Source: Planctomycetota bacterium
Lineage (GTDB): Bacteria; Planctomycetota; UBA1135; GCA-002686595
Direction of reading: 5' to 3'
Assembly (NCBI GenBank): GCA_026692665.1
Contig: JAPLOF010000051.1
Location: forward strand, 43,969-107,968
DNA length: 64,000 nt
In this document: in pieces, positions 47,085 through 56,031 of the stretch
Position numbering within the stretch: position 1 is the stretch's first letter
Layout of the letters: every line of letters begins with the position of its first letter
Translations under genes and position numbers: made by a program
The notes under the pieces: generated by a model
What the model saw: only the letters and a program-made list of their open reading frames with translations
What the model was told of the DNA's origin: nothing
Database searches by the model: none

Positions 47085-48103
47085 TGCTGCGCCTCCCGAA
47101 GTTCGAGCTCGCGTCCCCCACCACGGTGACCGAAGCCGTCGCGATGCTGGCGTCGACGCCCGGATCCATGGTGATCGCGGGCGGCACCGACCTCCTGCCC
47201 AACGTGAAGCACGAGCTCTTCACGCCGCCGCTCGTCGTGTCGCTGGCCGACATCGCCGAGCTGCGCGGCATCCGCGCCGCGCCGAACGGCTGGACGACGA
47301 TCGGTGCGATGACGTCGCTCGCGGACGTCGCGGCACACGAGCTCGTGCGCGCGCGTTTCCCCGCGCTCGCGCAGGCCGCCGGACTCGTCGCCGGTCCGCA
47401 GCTGCGCGCGATGGGCACGCTGGGAGGCAACGTGCTGCTCGACACGAGATGCCAGTGGTACAACCAGACCTACTTCTGGCGCGAGGCGCTGGGCTTCTGC
47501 CTCAAGAAGGACGGCACGCTGTGCCACGTGGTCGAAGGCGGATCGAAGTGCGTCGCCGCCGCGAGCAACGACACGGCTCCGCCGCTGATGACGCTGCGCG
47601 CGAACCTCGTCCTCGAAGGTCCGAAAGGACGCCGCACGCTGCCGATCGACGACCTGTGGCTCGCCGACGGCGCGTACAACAAGAAGTTGGAGCCCAACGA
47701 GGTCCTGGTCGAGGTCCAAATCCCCCCGACGACCGCGCAGCACCGCGGCGCGTACGGCAAGCTGCGCGAGCGCGGATCGATCGACTTCCCGCTGTTCGGC
47801 GTGGCCGTGCGGCTCGAGCTCGACGCGGCGGGTGCCGTGGACACCGCCGACGCGGTCGTGACGGCGATGCAGGCGCGACCGCTGCGCCTGAAGCGCTTCC
47901 AGGATCACTTGAAGGGCCGCGTGCCCGGCACCGAGTCCTTCGAGGAAGGCGCGCACCTCGCCGCCGACTCCGCCTACGCGCAGTGCCACCCGATGCCGAA
48001 CATCCCCGGCGACGAGGACTGGCGCCGCGAGATGGTGCCGGTGTACGTGCGCCGGACGATCCTCGCCGCGTCGCGCGGCGAAGGTCCCGTTCACCACGTC
48101 TGA
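47084..48103 (+). CDS. hcrB: 4-hydroxybenzoyl-CoA reductase-type FAD/[4Fe-4S] subunit (beta)
   Basis: This 339-residue FAD subunit binds FAD via IAGGTDLLPN (31-40) and AMGTLGGNVLLDTRC (109-123). Four cysteines, C123, C139, C147 and C156, lie in an insertion (TRCQWYNQTYFWREALGFC); their spacing (16, 8, 9) is as I recall for the extra [4Fe-4S] loop special to 4-hydroxybenzoyl-CoA reductases and absent from xanthine dehydrogenases. This supports the reductase assignment over other family members. The C-terminal CO-dehydrogenase-like domain follows. It ends the operon; a compound hairpin lies 37 bases downstream. Confidence 0.9.
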   Translation: MLRLPKFELASPTTVTEAVAMLASTPGSMVIAGGTDLLPNVKHELFTPPLVVSLADIAELRGIRAAPNGWTTIGAMTSLADVAAHELVRARFPALAQAAGLVAGPQLRAMGTLGGNVLLDTRCQWYNQTYFWREALGFCLKKDGTLCHVVEGGSKCVAAASNDTAPPLMTLRANLVLEGPKGRRTLPIDDLWLADGAYNKKLEPNEVLVEVQIPPTTAQHRGAYGKLRERGSIDFPLFGVAVRLELDAAGAVDTADAVVTAMQARPLRLKRFQDHLKGRVPGTESFEEGAHLAADSAYAQCHPMPNIPGDEDWRREMVPVYVRRTILAASRGEGPVHHV

Positions 48104-48139
48104 CCTCCATCCGGCGCGCTCGAACGCGACGCGACGGGC

Positions 48140-48176
48140 GCGCGTCCCGCCGACCGCCCGGCGAGGATGGACGCGC
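48140..48176 (+). terminator. Compound hairpin after the hcr operon
   Basis: GCGCGTCC (48140-48147) pairs perfectly with GGACGCGC (48169-48176), and inside it CGCCG and CGGCG form a second 5-bp stem. It lies 37 bases past the hcrB stop. No U tract follows. Confidence 0.5.
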
Positions 48177-48313
48177 GGAGATTGCGCGATCCAGCCCGTC
48201 GCGTTCCACTGGGAGGGGTGGATGGGGGTGCTCGCCCATCGCGGATCCCACGCGACGCGCTCCTCGACAGCCCGATGCGAACCACGAAGTTCACGCTTCA
48301 AGATCGGCGCGCG

Positions 48314-50128
48314 ATGCGCACCACCCTCCAGCTGGCGTGCGTGCTGGCCGCGCTCGCCGGAACCGCCCACGCTCAAGGGGATGTCGCGCGCATCAGCGTC
48401 GACTCGTCCGGCCTGCAGGCGAACGCCGGCTCCGATCGGCCTTCGCTCAGCCACGACGGGCGCTATGCGGCGTTCTCCTCCACCGCGACGAACCTGGTCG
48501 CGGGCGGCACGAGCGGCGCGCGGCACGTGTACCTGCGCGATCGACTGACGGCCACCACCACGCTGATCACCCGGCACATGGGCGTCGAAGCGAATGGAGA
48601 CTCGGGTGCGCCCGTCCTCTCGGCCGACGGTCGCTTCGTCGCGTTCCACACGACGGCCAGCAACCTCGGCCCGGTCGACGTGAACGGATTCCAGGACGTC
48701 TACCTCTACGACGTGCAGGCGGACGCGTTCACGCTCGTCAGCAACGGCGGCTTCGGCGGCGGCGGCGCGACCGGCGGGTCGTGCTGCCCGGGCATCTCGC
48801 CGGACGGGCGCTGGATCGCGTTCTACAGCGGGGCCTCCGACGTCGTCCTGAACGACCTGAACATCTGGTCGGATGCCTTCGTCTTCGACCGCACGAACCT
48901 CGGGGCCCCCGTGCAACTCGTCAGCCTGGGCCCAGGCGGCGCCTCAGCCGACTTCCACAGCGGATACTCCGTCCCGGGGCCGACGAGCGGGCAGATCGCG
49001 GTCGCTTCGAATCCGAACGGAACCGACTGCTACGTCGCGTTCCAGAGCACGGCGAGCAACCTCGTTCCCGGTGCGGACAACGGCTTCCTGTTGATCTTCC
49101 TGCGAGACACGCAGTTGGCATCGACGAGCCTCGTCAGCGCGAACTCGGCCGGTGCACCGGCTTCCGGGGCGTGCACAGGTGTCTCGATGTCCGCGGACGG
49201 TCGGTTCGCCGTGTTCAACAGTGCCGCGCCCAACCTCGTAGCGGGCGACACGCTGTTCGGGGACACGTACGTGCGCGACAGGCTCGCTGGGACCACCACG
49301 AAGGTCAGCCGCAGTTCGCAACAGGTCGCGGCGGCAGGGGGGCCGATGCAGTCGCTGTACCCCCACCCGCCCTCGATCTCGGCGGACGCGCGCTTCGTGG
49401 CCTTCGAGTCGAGCGCAGCCAACCTGGTCCCGAACGACACGAACGACAAGAACTCCGTCTTCGTCCGCGACCTGGTCGAGAACCGGACCTGGCGTTTCGA
49501 CACCGGCCCGACGGGCGCGCAGGCGGATGACGAGTGCATCGCGCCGTGCATCTCCGGGGACGGGAGCGTCGCGGCCTTCGTGAGCCCGTCGACGAACCTG
49601 GTGATCGCGGACACGAACGCCGCCGCCGACGTCTTCGTGGAGCGCCTCCGGCCCACGACTTACGGCTACTGCTTCGGCGACGGCTCGGGCGCCGCGTGCC
49701 CGTGCGCGAATACTGGCGGCCCGGAGAAGGGCTGCGGCAACTCGTTCGCCGCGGGCGGCGCCCTTCTCCTCGGGATCGGCACGACGAGCGTGTCGAGCGA
49801 CACCTTCCTGCTCGCCGCGTCGGCCATGACACCCTTCACGAGGGTGCTCTTCATCCAGGGCGCGTCCGAGTTCGTGCAGCCGTTCGGCGACGGGCTGCGG
49901 TGCGTCGGTTCCCCCTTCCTCCGCCTCGGCGGGAGAACGGCGAGCGCGCAGGGCGCCTGCGCCTACGGGTCCGGCGTCGCTGGCGATCCGCGCGTGTCCA
50001 CGGCCGGCGCGGTTCCCGCGGCGGGCGGCACGAGGACCTACCAGGCCTGGTACCGCAACGCGGCCGCGTTCTGCACCCCGAGCACGTTCAACCTGACGAA
50101 CGGACTGCGCGCGATTTGGACTCCGTGA
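48314..50128 (+). CDS. Secreted seven-repeat TolB-like propeller with six-cysteine C-terminal module
   Basis: This 604-residue paralogue of 29924-31741 has the signal peptide MRTTLQLACVLAALAGTAHA. Its seven repeats (SHDGRYAAFSST, SADGRFVAFHTT, SPDGRWIAFYSG and others) are more diverged. The C-terminal module is complete (YCFGDG, CPCAN, GCGNS, FGDGLRC, WYRNAAAFCTPS, FNLTNGLRAIW). ATG 48314 was chosen for the signal peptide; an in-frame ATG at 48275 encodes a leader that repeats the MRTT start. It is separated from the hcr operon by a hairpin. Confidence 0.85.
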   Translation: MRTTLQLACVLAALAGTAHAQGDVARISVDSSGLQANAGSDRPSLSHDGRYAAFSSTATNLVAGGTSGARHVYLRDRLTATTTLITRHMGVEANGDSGAPVLSADGRFVAFHTTASNLGPVDVNGFQDVYLYDVQADAFTLVSNGGFGGGGATGGSCCPGISPDGRWIAFYSGASDVVLNDLNIWSDAFVFDRTNLGAPVQLVSLGPGGASADFHSGYSVPGPTSGQIAVASNPNGTDCYVAFQSTASNLVPGADNGFLLIFLRDTQLASTSLVSANSAGAPASGACTGVSMSADGRFAVFNSAAPNLVAGDTLFGDTYVRDRLAGTTTKVSRSSQQVAAAGGPMQSLYPHPPSISADARFVAFESSAANLVPNDTNDKNSVFVRDLVENRTWRFDTGPTGAQADDECIAPCISGDGSVAAFVSPSTNLVIADTNAAADVFVERLRPTTYGYCFGDGSGAACPCANTGGPEKGCGNSFAAGGALLLGIGTTSVSSDTFLLAASAMTPFTRVLFIQGASEFVQPFGDGLRCVGSPFLRLGGRTASAQGACAYGSGVAGDPRVSTAGAVPAAGGTRTYQAWYRNAAAFCTPSTFNLTNGLRAIWTP

Positions 50129-50163
50129 GCCGCGGCGCGGCGACTCCAGTTCAGAGCCGCGGC
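50129..50163. terminator. Bidirectional hairpin between convergent genes
   Basis: Two copies of the self-complementary GCCGCGGC (50129-50136 and 50156-50163), 19 bases apart, can form an 8-bp stem in the 22-base gap between the plus-strand propeller gene and the minus-strand activator gene. No U tract. Confidence 0.35.
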
Positions 50164-51770
50164 GCGCGGTAGCTGCGCCAGTCGAGGCCGAGCTTCCTCA
50201 TCCGCGATCGCAGCGTATGCGGGTTGATCCCGAGCAGCGCGGCCGCGCCGTGCGGACCCTCGATGCGGCCGCGCGTCGCCTCCAGCGCGCGCTCGACGTG
50301 CGCGCGCTGCGAATCCTCGAGCGTGGCGAAGCGCGTATCGCGCTTCGCGGTCTCCTCGACGACCGGGCTCGCGAGGCGCGCGGGCGGTTCCGGGCGCGTC
50401 GGATGCGGGCTCGCGACGTCAGGGCGTTTCTGCGGGCTGCCGCCCAGCGCGCCGCGCACGTCGAGCTTGCGCCCGTCGCCCAGGATCGCCGCGCGCTCGA
50501 TCACCGCCGCGAGCTCGCGCACGTTGCCCGGCCAGTCGTAGCCGACGAGCAGCTCGACGTCCTCGCGCGAAAGCGCCAGCGGTCCCGCGCCGAGCCGTTT
50601 GCCGGCCGCGATCGCGAAGTGCGCGGCGAGGTCGGGGATGTCCTGAGGTCTCTCGCGCAAGCTCGGCAGGCGGATCGGGAACACGCCGATGCGGTACCAG
50701 AGGTCCTGGCGGAACGACTTCTCCGCCACCATCTCCTCGAGGTTCCGGTGCGTCGCCGCGACGATGCGCACGTCGCACGACAGCGCGCGCTGGCCGCCCA
50801 CGCGCTGGAACGTGCCGTCCTGCAGCACGCGCAAGAGGCGCACCTGGATGGACAACGACAGTTCGCCGATCTCGTCGAGGAAGAGCGTGCCGCCGTCGGC
50901 GCGCTCGAACCAGCCGCGGTGCGTGCCGGTCGCGCCGGTGAAGCTGCCCTTCTCGTGGCCGAACAGCTCGGAATCGACGAGGTCGGGCGCGATCGCGCCG
51001 CAGTTCACGCGCACGATCGGGCCGCTGGCGCGCGTCGAGCGCTCGTGGATCGCGCGCGCGATCACCTCCTTGCCGGCGCCCGTCTCGCCCAGGATCAGCA
51101 CGGGCGCGTCGGTGACGGCGACCTTTGCGACGCGCTCGAGCACGTCCTTCAGGCCGCTCTCGGCACCGATGACCGACACGCTGATGTCGGTGCGCGAGAG
51201 GCGCGATCGCAGCGCGCGGTTCTCGGCCTCCGCCGCCTCGCGCAGGCGCGAGAGTTCGTGGATGCGGCGGTCGTGACCGATCGCGGAGCCGATCGGCTCG
51301 AGCAGGACGCGCAGCGCGGCCTCGAGCCGGTCCGTGTTCTTCGCGCCCGGCTCGGCCGCGAGAAGCAGCGCGCCCACCGCGTCGTCGCCCAGGCGCACCG
51401 GCGCGGCGACGAACGCGCCGTCCCACTCGGTCGGCACGAGCTCCGGCGGCGTGCTCGCGCGGCGCGAGATCGCATCGCGCGCCGCGCACCACCGGATGAG
51501 GCGCTCGACGGCTTCGGGCCCGAGCTCGGCGCGCGGATGGGCGGCGGCGTCGGTACCGGACCGTCGCGCGCCCGCCGCGCCGAACGCGGCCGCGGTCGTG
51601 ACGCGCCACCGCTCGAGGTCGAAGAGCTGGAGTCGGCCCGCCGCGGCGTGGAAGTCGCGGGTCAGGCTCGGGGCCAGACGCACGAGAGCGTCCTCGAGGC
51701 CCTCGGCCAGGCTGGCCGCGCGCCAGGCTTCGCGGGTCAGGTCGAGGGTCTGCGCGTCGGTGCCGGCCAT
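50151..51770 (-). CDS. Sigma-54-dependent transcriptional activator with GAF-like sensor
   Basis: This is a 539-residue bacterial enhancer-binding protein. The N-terminal ~175 residues form a GAF-like sensor of unknown ligand. The AAA+ domain has Walker A GETGAGKE (228-235), the sigma-54 contact loop GSFTGA (275-280), a Ser for the usual Ala, and Walker B FLDE (297-300), then RVGGQ and SFRQDLWYR. A Fis-type helix-turn-helix ends the protein (GPHGAAALLGINPHTLRSRMRKLGL), as in FhlA/NorR-type regulators. It is divergent from the sulfate transporter operon, whose promoter is of the sigma-54 type, so sbp-cysTWA is its likely target. It may sense sulfur status directly. Confidence 0.93.
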   Translation of the reverse strand: MAGTDAQTLDLTREAWRAASLAEGLEDALVRLAPSLTRDFHAAAGRLQLFDLERWRVTTAAAFGAAGARRSGTDAAAHPRAELGPEAVERLIRWCAARDAISRRASTPPELVPTEWDGAFVAAPVRLGDDAVGALLLAAEPGAKNTDRLEAALRVLLEPIGSAIGHDRRIHELSRLREAAEAENRALRSRLSRTDISVSVIGAESGLKDVLERVAKVAVTDAPVLILGETGAGKEVIARAIHERSTRASGPIVRVNCGAIAPDLVDSELFGHEKGSFTGATGTHRGWFERADGGTLFLDEIGELSLSIQVRLLRVLQDGTFQRVGGQRALSCDVRIVAATHRNLEEMVAEKSFRQDLWYRIGVFPIRLPSLRERPQDIPDLAAHFAIAAGKRLGAGPLALSREDVELLVGYDWPGNVRELAAVIERAAILGDGRKLDVRGALGGSPQKRPDVASPHPTRPEPPARLASPVVEETAKRDTRFATLEDSQRAHVERALEATRGRIEGPHGAAALLGINPHTLRSRMRKLGLDWRSYRAPRL

Positions 51771-51889
51771 GCTGGAACCCTATCCTGGTTTTCCATGAAC
51801 CACCACGGCTTCATCGGCGTCTTGGCCTGGGATTCTGTGATCAGCCCTGGATTCGGGGCGAGATGCCCCATCCCGGGCCTCCGGCGGGC

Positions 51890-51905
51890 CGGCACACCCG
51901 TTGCC
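51890..51905 (+). promoter_or_regulatory. Sigma-54 (-24/-12) promoter of the sulfate transporter operon
   Basis: CGGCAC-ACCCG-TTGC at 51890-51904 matches the consensus TGGCAC-N5-TTGC at all but the first base, with the required ten bases between GG and GC. The predicted start near 51915 leaves a leader of about 105 bases before sbp (52021). The divergent activator and upstream dyads, TGGTT/AACCA (51786-51802) and GGGGC/GCCCC (51855-51869), make this credible. Confidence 0.78.
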
Positions 51906-52020
51906 AAGGGAGGTCGGTCGCGGACGAACCTGACGCCTGCGACGACGGAACGGAACGAGAGGGACCGGGGCCGGGCCGCGAACGACGGCCCGGCCGCCAC
52001 TTCCACCACGAGCCCGACCC

Positions 52021-53112
52021 ATGAAGACCCGCACGCTTTCCATCCTGGTCCTCGCCGCGGTCGCCGCCGGCGCCGCGCTGACCTTCGCCGCACCCGCCGC
52101 CTCCGCCGCCGCGCCGGGCGAGAAGCGCACCCTCCTCAACGTCTCGTACGACCCGACGCGCGAGTTCTACACCGAGTTCAACGCCGCGTTCGTCGCCGCC
52201 TGGAAGCGCGACCACCAGGAAGACGTCGAGATCCGCCAGTCGCACGGTGGCTCGGGCAAGCAGGCGCGCGCGGTGATCGACGGGCTCGAGGCCGACGTCG
52301 TGACGCTGGCATTGGCCTACGACGTCGACGCGCTGCACGACAACGGCGGGCTCGTCCCGGCCGACTGGCAGAAGCGGCTGCCGAACGCGAGCGCGCCCTA
52401 CACCTCGACGATCGTCTTCGTCGTGCGCAAGGGGAACCCCAAGCAGATCAAGGGCTGGGACGACCTCGTGAAGGAAGGCGTCGCGGTCATCACGCCCAAT
52501 CCGAAGACGTCGGGCGGCGCGCGCTGGAACTACCTCGCGGCCTGGGGCCACGCCCTGAAGAAGGAACTGGGCTCGCTGGCGGCGCTCGCCGATCCGGCGC
52601 GGGCCGCGGACGTGAAGCGCGCCGAGGACAAGGCGCGCGCGTTCCTCGCCGCGCTCTACAAGAACGTCCCGGCGCTCGACTCGGGCGCGCGCGGCTCGAC
52701 GACGACGTTCGCGCAGCGCGGTCTGGGCGACGTCTTCCTGTCCTGGGAGAACGAGGCCTTCCTGATCCAGAAGGAGTTCGCCTCGGAGGGCTTCGAGATC
52801 GTCGTGCCGGCCGTCTCGATCCTGGCCGAGCCGTCGGTCGCGGTCGTCGACCAGGTCGTCGACCGCCGGAAGACGCGCGACCTCGCCGAGGCGTACCTGA
52901 AGTTCCTCTACACGCCCGAGGGGCAGGCGCTGGCCGCGAAGCACTACTTCCGCGCGCGCGACCTTTCCAGAGCTGCCCCGGCGGACGCGGCGCGCTTCCC
53001 GACGATCGACCTCTTCACGGTCGACGAGGTCGCAGGCGGGTGGCGGGCGGCGCAAAAGAGACACTTCGCCGACGGCGGGGAGTTCGACATCCTCTACAGA
53101 CCGGGCGGCTGA
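52021..53112 (+). CDS. sbp: Periplasmic sulfate-binding protein
   Basis: This 363-residue solute-binding protein has a signal peptide ending near ASAAAPGE. Family motifs are [46 protein letters not shown], then [17 protein letters not shown] and [10 protein letters not shown]. It delivers sulfate (or thiosulfate) to the CysTWA permease. It is first in the operon sbp-cysT-cysW-cysA, with cysT 10 bases downstream, and sits behind a sigma-54 promoter. The gene name sbp rather than cysP is chosen because the two cannot be told apart by eye. Confidence 0.94.
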   Translation: MKTRTLSILVLAAVAAGAALTFAAPAASAAAPGEKRTLLNVSYDPTREFYTEFNAAFVAAWKRDHQEDVEIRQSHGGSGKQARAVIDGLEADVVTLALAYDVDALHDNGGLVPADWQKRLPNASAPYTSTIVFVVRKGNPKQIKGWDDLVKEGVAVITPNPKTSGGARWNYLAAWGHALKKELGSLAALADPARAADVKRAEDKARAFLAALYKNVPALDSGARGSTTTFAQRGLGDVFLSWENEAFLIQKEFASEGFEIVVPAVSILAEPSVAVVDQVVDRRKTRDLAEAYLKFLYTPEGQALAAKHYFRARDLSRAAPADAARFPTIDLFTVDEVAGGWRAAQKRHFADGGEFDILYRPGG

Positions 53113-53122
53113 TCCGCCCCGC

Positions 53123-53989
53123 ATGCGCGGAGACGAGAAGGATCGACGCGGAGCAGGACGTGCCCGGAGGCGCGTCCTGCCCGGTTTCGGCCTGACCCTC
53201 GGGATCACGGTCACGTACCTGTCGCTGATCGTGCTGATCCCCCTCTCGGCGCTCTTCGCCAAGGCCGCGTCGCTGTCGTGGCCGAAGTTCGTCGAGACGC
53301 TCACGGACGCGCGCGTGGTCGCAGCCCTGAAGCTGACCGTCGGGGCGTCGGCGGCGGCCGCGGCGATCAACTGCGTCTTCGGCGCGATCGTGGCCTGGAC
53401 GCTCGTCCGCTACGAGTTCCCCGGCCGACGGATCGTGGACGCGCTCGTCGACCTGCCCTTCGCGCTGCCCACGGCCGTCTCGGGGATCGCACTGACCGCG
53501 GTCTACGCGCCGAACGGCTGGATCGGGTCCTTGCTCGCGCCGCTCGGCATCAAGGTCGCGTTCACCCCGCTCGGCATCGTCGTGGCGCTCACATTCATCG
53601 GCCTGCCTTTCGTCGTGCGTACGCTGCAGCCCGCGATCCTGGCGCTCGAGTCCGAGTTCGAGGAGGCCGCGGCGAGCCTCGGCGCGGGCCGGTTCACGGC
53701 GGTGCGCCGCGTCGTGCTTCCGGCGCTCCTGCCCGCGCTCGTCACCGGTTTCGCGCTGGCCTTCGCGCGCGCGCTGGGCGAGTACGGATCCGTCGTCTTC
53801 ATCTCGGGCAACATGCCGCTGAAGACGGAGATCGCGTCACTGCTCGTGATCACGAAGTTGGAGCAGTACGACTACGCCGGCGCGTCGGCGATCGCGGTGG
53901 CGATGCTCGTCCTGGCGTTCCTCGGCCTCGTCGCGATCCACTTCGCGCAGCGCCTCGCGGCGCGCGGCGCGGGGACGGGAGTGCGATGA
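53123..53989 (+). CDS. cysT: Sulfate ABC transporter permease CysT
   Basis: This is a 288-residue permease with about six membrane helices. The EAA loop reads EEAAASLGAGRFTAVRRVVLP, characteristic of CysT/CysU, and the end carries ARALGEYGSVVFISGNMPLKTE, also typical. It pairs with CysW to form the channel. The start ATG 53123 lies 10 bases after sbp, and the stop overlaps cysW by ATGA. The N-terminal ~15 residues are basic. Confidence 0.95.
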   Translation: MRGDEKDRRGAGRARRRVLPGFGLTLGITVTYLSLIVLIPLSALFAKAASLSWPKFVETLTDARVVAALKLTVGASAAAAAINCVFGAIVAWTLVRYEFPGRRIVDALVDLPFALPTAVSGIALTAVYAPNGWIGSLLAPLGIKVAFTPLGIVVALTFIGLPFVVRTLQPAILALESEFEEAAASLGAGRFTAVRRVVLPALLPALVTGFALAFARALGEYGSVVFISGNMPLKTEIASLLVITKLEQYDYAGASAIAVAMLVLAFLGLVAIHFAQRLAARGAGTGVR

Positions 53990-54882
53990 GAGGCGCGAAC
54001 GACGCGCGCCGGCCGCACGGTCCGCTGGACGAGCCCGTCTGGGTACGGCGCGCGCTCGTCGGCACGACGCTCGGATTCCTGGGGCTTTTCTTGTTGGTCC
54101 CGCTGGCGGCGGTCTTCTTCGAGGCGTTCCGCAAGGGACCGGGCGCCTGGTGGGCCGCGGTCTCGCAGCCCGACGTGCTGTCGGCCGTCCGCCTGACGCT
54201 CCTCGTGGCCGGGATCGCGGTCCCGCTCAACGTCGCGTTCGGGCTGGCCGCGGCCTGGGCGCTCGGGAAGTTCCGGTTCCGCGGGCGCGCACTGATCGTG
54301 GCGCTGATCGACCTGCCGCTCAGCATCTCGCCCGTGATCTCGGGGCTCGTGTTCGTGCTGATCTTCGGTGCGCGCGGATGGTTCGGGCCGACTCTGCGCG
54401 AGCACGGGATCAAGATCATCTTCGACACTCCCGGCCTCGTGCTGGCCACGATCTTCGTGACGTTCCCCTACGTCGCCCGTGAGCTGGTCGCGCACCTCGA
54501 GGAGCAGGGTACCGATCCGGAGCAGGCCGCGGTCTCGCTCGGCGCCTCGGGCTGGACGACGTTCTGGCGTGTGACGCTGCCCAGCGCGAAATGGGCGCTC
54601 CTGTACGGGCTCGTGCTGTGCAACGCCCGCGCGATGGGCGAGTTCGGCGCCGTGTCCGTCGTATCCGGCCACATCCGCGGCGAGACGAACACGCTGCCGC
54701 TCGAAGTCGAGATCCTCTACAACGAGTACGACTTCGTGGGCGCGTTCGCGGCGGCGTCGCTGCTGGCGCTCCTGGCGCTCGTCACGCTGCTCTTGAAGGC
54801 CCTGCTCGAGCGACACGAGGCGCGCATCGCCGAACGCGGCAGCGGATCGGGCGCGGGCGACACCGAGGAGATCTCGCGATGA
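53986..54882 (+). CDS. cysW: Sulfate ABC transporter permease CysW
   Basis: This 298-residue second permease has about six membrane helices. The EAA loop reads [21 protein letters not shown], and [21 protein letters not shown] is typical of CysW. It overlaps cysT by four bases and cysA by four bases, so translation is coupled along the operon. The last ~20 residues are charged and cytoplasmic. Confidence 0.95.
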   Translation: MRGANDARRPHGPLDEPVWVRRALVGTTLGFLGLFLLVPLAAVFFEAFRKGPGAWWAAVSQPDVLSAVRLTLLVAGIAVPLNVAFGLAAAWALGKFRFRGRALIVALIDLPLSISPVISGLVFVLIFGARGWFGPTLREHGIKIIFDTPGLVLATIFVTFPYVARELVAHLEEQGTDPEQAAVSLGASGWTTFWRVTLPSAKWALLYGLVLCNARAMGEFGAVSVVSGHIRGETNTLPLEVEILYNEYDFVGAFAAASLLALLALVTLLLKALLERHEARIAERGSGSGAGDTEEISR

Positions 54883-55964
54883 GCGTGCGGGCGGAGAGCA
54901 TCACGAAGACGTTCGGAGCTGCGCGCGCGCTCGACTCCGTGACGCTGGACGTCCCGAGCGGCAGCCTCGTCGCGCTCGTCGGCCCGTCGGGTTCCGGCAA
55001 GACGACGCTCCTGCGCATCCTGGCCGGCCTCGAGTTCGCGGATCCGGACAGCGGCCCGATCCGCTTCGACGACCAGAACGTCGCCGGCCTCTCCGTCGGC
55101 GAACGGCGCGTCGGCTTCGTGTTCCAGCACTACGCGCTCTTCCGGAACATGACCGTCTTCGAGAACGTCGCGTTCGGCCTGCGCGCACGTCCGCGCAAGT
55201 CGCGTCCGCCGGAAGCGAAGATCCGCGCGCGCGTCACGGAGCTGCTCGAGCGCGTGCAGCTGCCTCAGTACGCCGAGCGCCTGCCGGCCCAGCTCTCGGG
55301 CGGCCAGCGCCAGCGGGTCGCGCTCGCGCGCGCGCTCGCCATCGAGCCGCGCGTGCTGCTGCTCGACGAGCCCTTCGGCGCGCTCGACGCACAGGTGCGC
55401 ACCGAGCTGCGGCGCTGGCTCGTGAAGCTGCACGCCGAGCTGCACGTCACGAGCCTCTTCGTCACGCACGACCAGGCCGAGGCGCTCGAGGTCGCGGACC
55501 GCGTCGCGGTGATGAACCATGGCCGCATCGAGCAAGTCGGCGAGCCGGAGGAGATCTACTACAGGCCCGCGACCGAGTTCGTGGCCTCGTTCCTGGGCGA
55601 GGCGAACCGCTACGCGGGCTCGCAGTCGGGGACGCAGGTCGCGTTCGGGCCCTGGAAGCTGGTCGGGTCCGAGGACGCGCCGCGCATCGCGGGCCCCGTC
55701 CGCGTGTACCTGCGCCCCCAGGACGTCGAGGTCGAGCACGTCGCGACGCGCTCCCCGGGCGCCGTCGAGGCGCGCATCGTGCGCATGCACGCCGCGGGTC
55801 CCGCCGTGCGCCTCGAGCTCGCGCTCGACGACGGGACCGCGCTGTGGGTCGAGCTCTCGCAGCGCCGCCAGGCCGCGCTGGCCCTCCGCGAGGGCGCCAC
55901 CGTCGGCGTCTTCCCGAGGGCCTGGCGCGCGTATCCCGCCACGGGCGGCGGTCCGGTCCGGTAG
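54879..55964 (+). CDS. cysA: Sulfate ABC transporter ATP-binding protein CysA
   Basis: This is a 361-residue ABC ATPase. Walker A is GPSGSGKT (35-42), Q-loop VFQHYALF, signature [15 protein letters not shown] (139-153), Walker [16 protein letters not shown] (160-174) and switch His in [15 protein letters not shown]-terminal TOBE-like regulatory domain (about 240-361) follows: RPQDVEVEH and [16 protein letters not shown]. The order sbp-cysT-cysW-cysA is typical. It is the last gene of the operon; the PSCyt1 gene begins 67 bases later. Confidence 0.95.
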   Translation: MSVRAESITKTFGAARALDSVTLDVPSGSLVALVGPSGSGKTTLLRILAGLEFADPDSGPIRFDDQNVAGLSVGERRVGFVFQHYALFRNMTVFENVAFGLRARPRKSRPPEAKIRARVTELLERVQLPQYAERLPAQLSGGQRQRVALARALAIEPRVLLLDEPFGALDAQVRTELRRWLVKLHAELHVTSLFVTHDQAEALEVADRVAVMNHGRIEQVGEPEEIYYRPATEFVASFLGEANRYAGSQSGTQVAFGPWKLVGSEDAPRIAGPVRVYLRPQDVEVEHVATRSPGAVEARIVRMHAAGPAVRLELALDDGTALWVELSQRRQAALALREGATVGVFPRAWRAYPATGGGPVR

Positions 55965-56031
55965 CCCTTCGAGCTCTCCGTGGACGGGTCGCCGGGACTC
56001 GACTACGCTCGCTGAAGAGCATATCGGCCTC

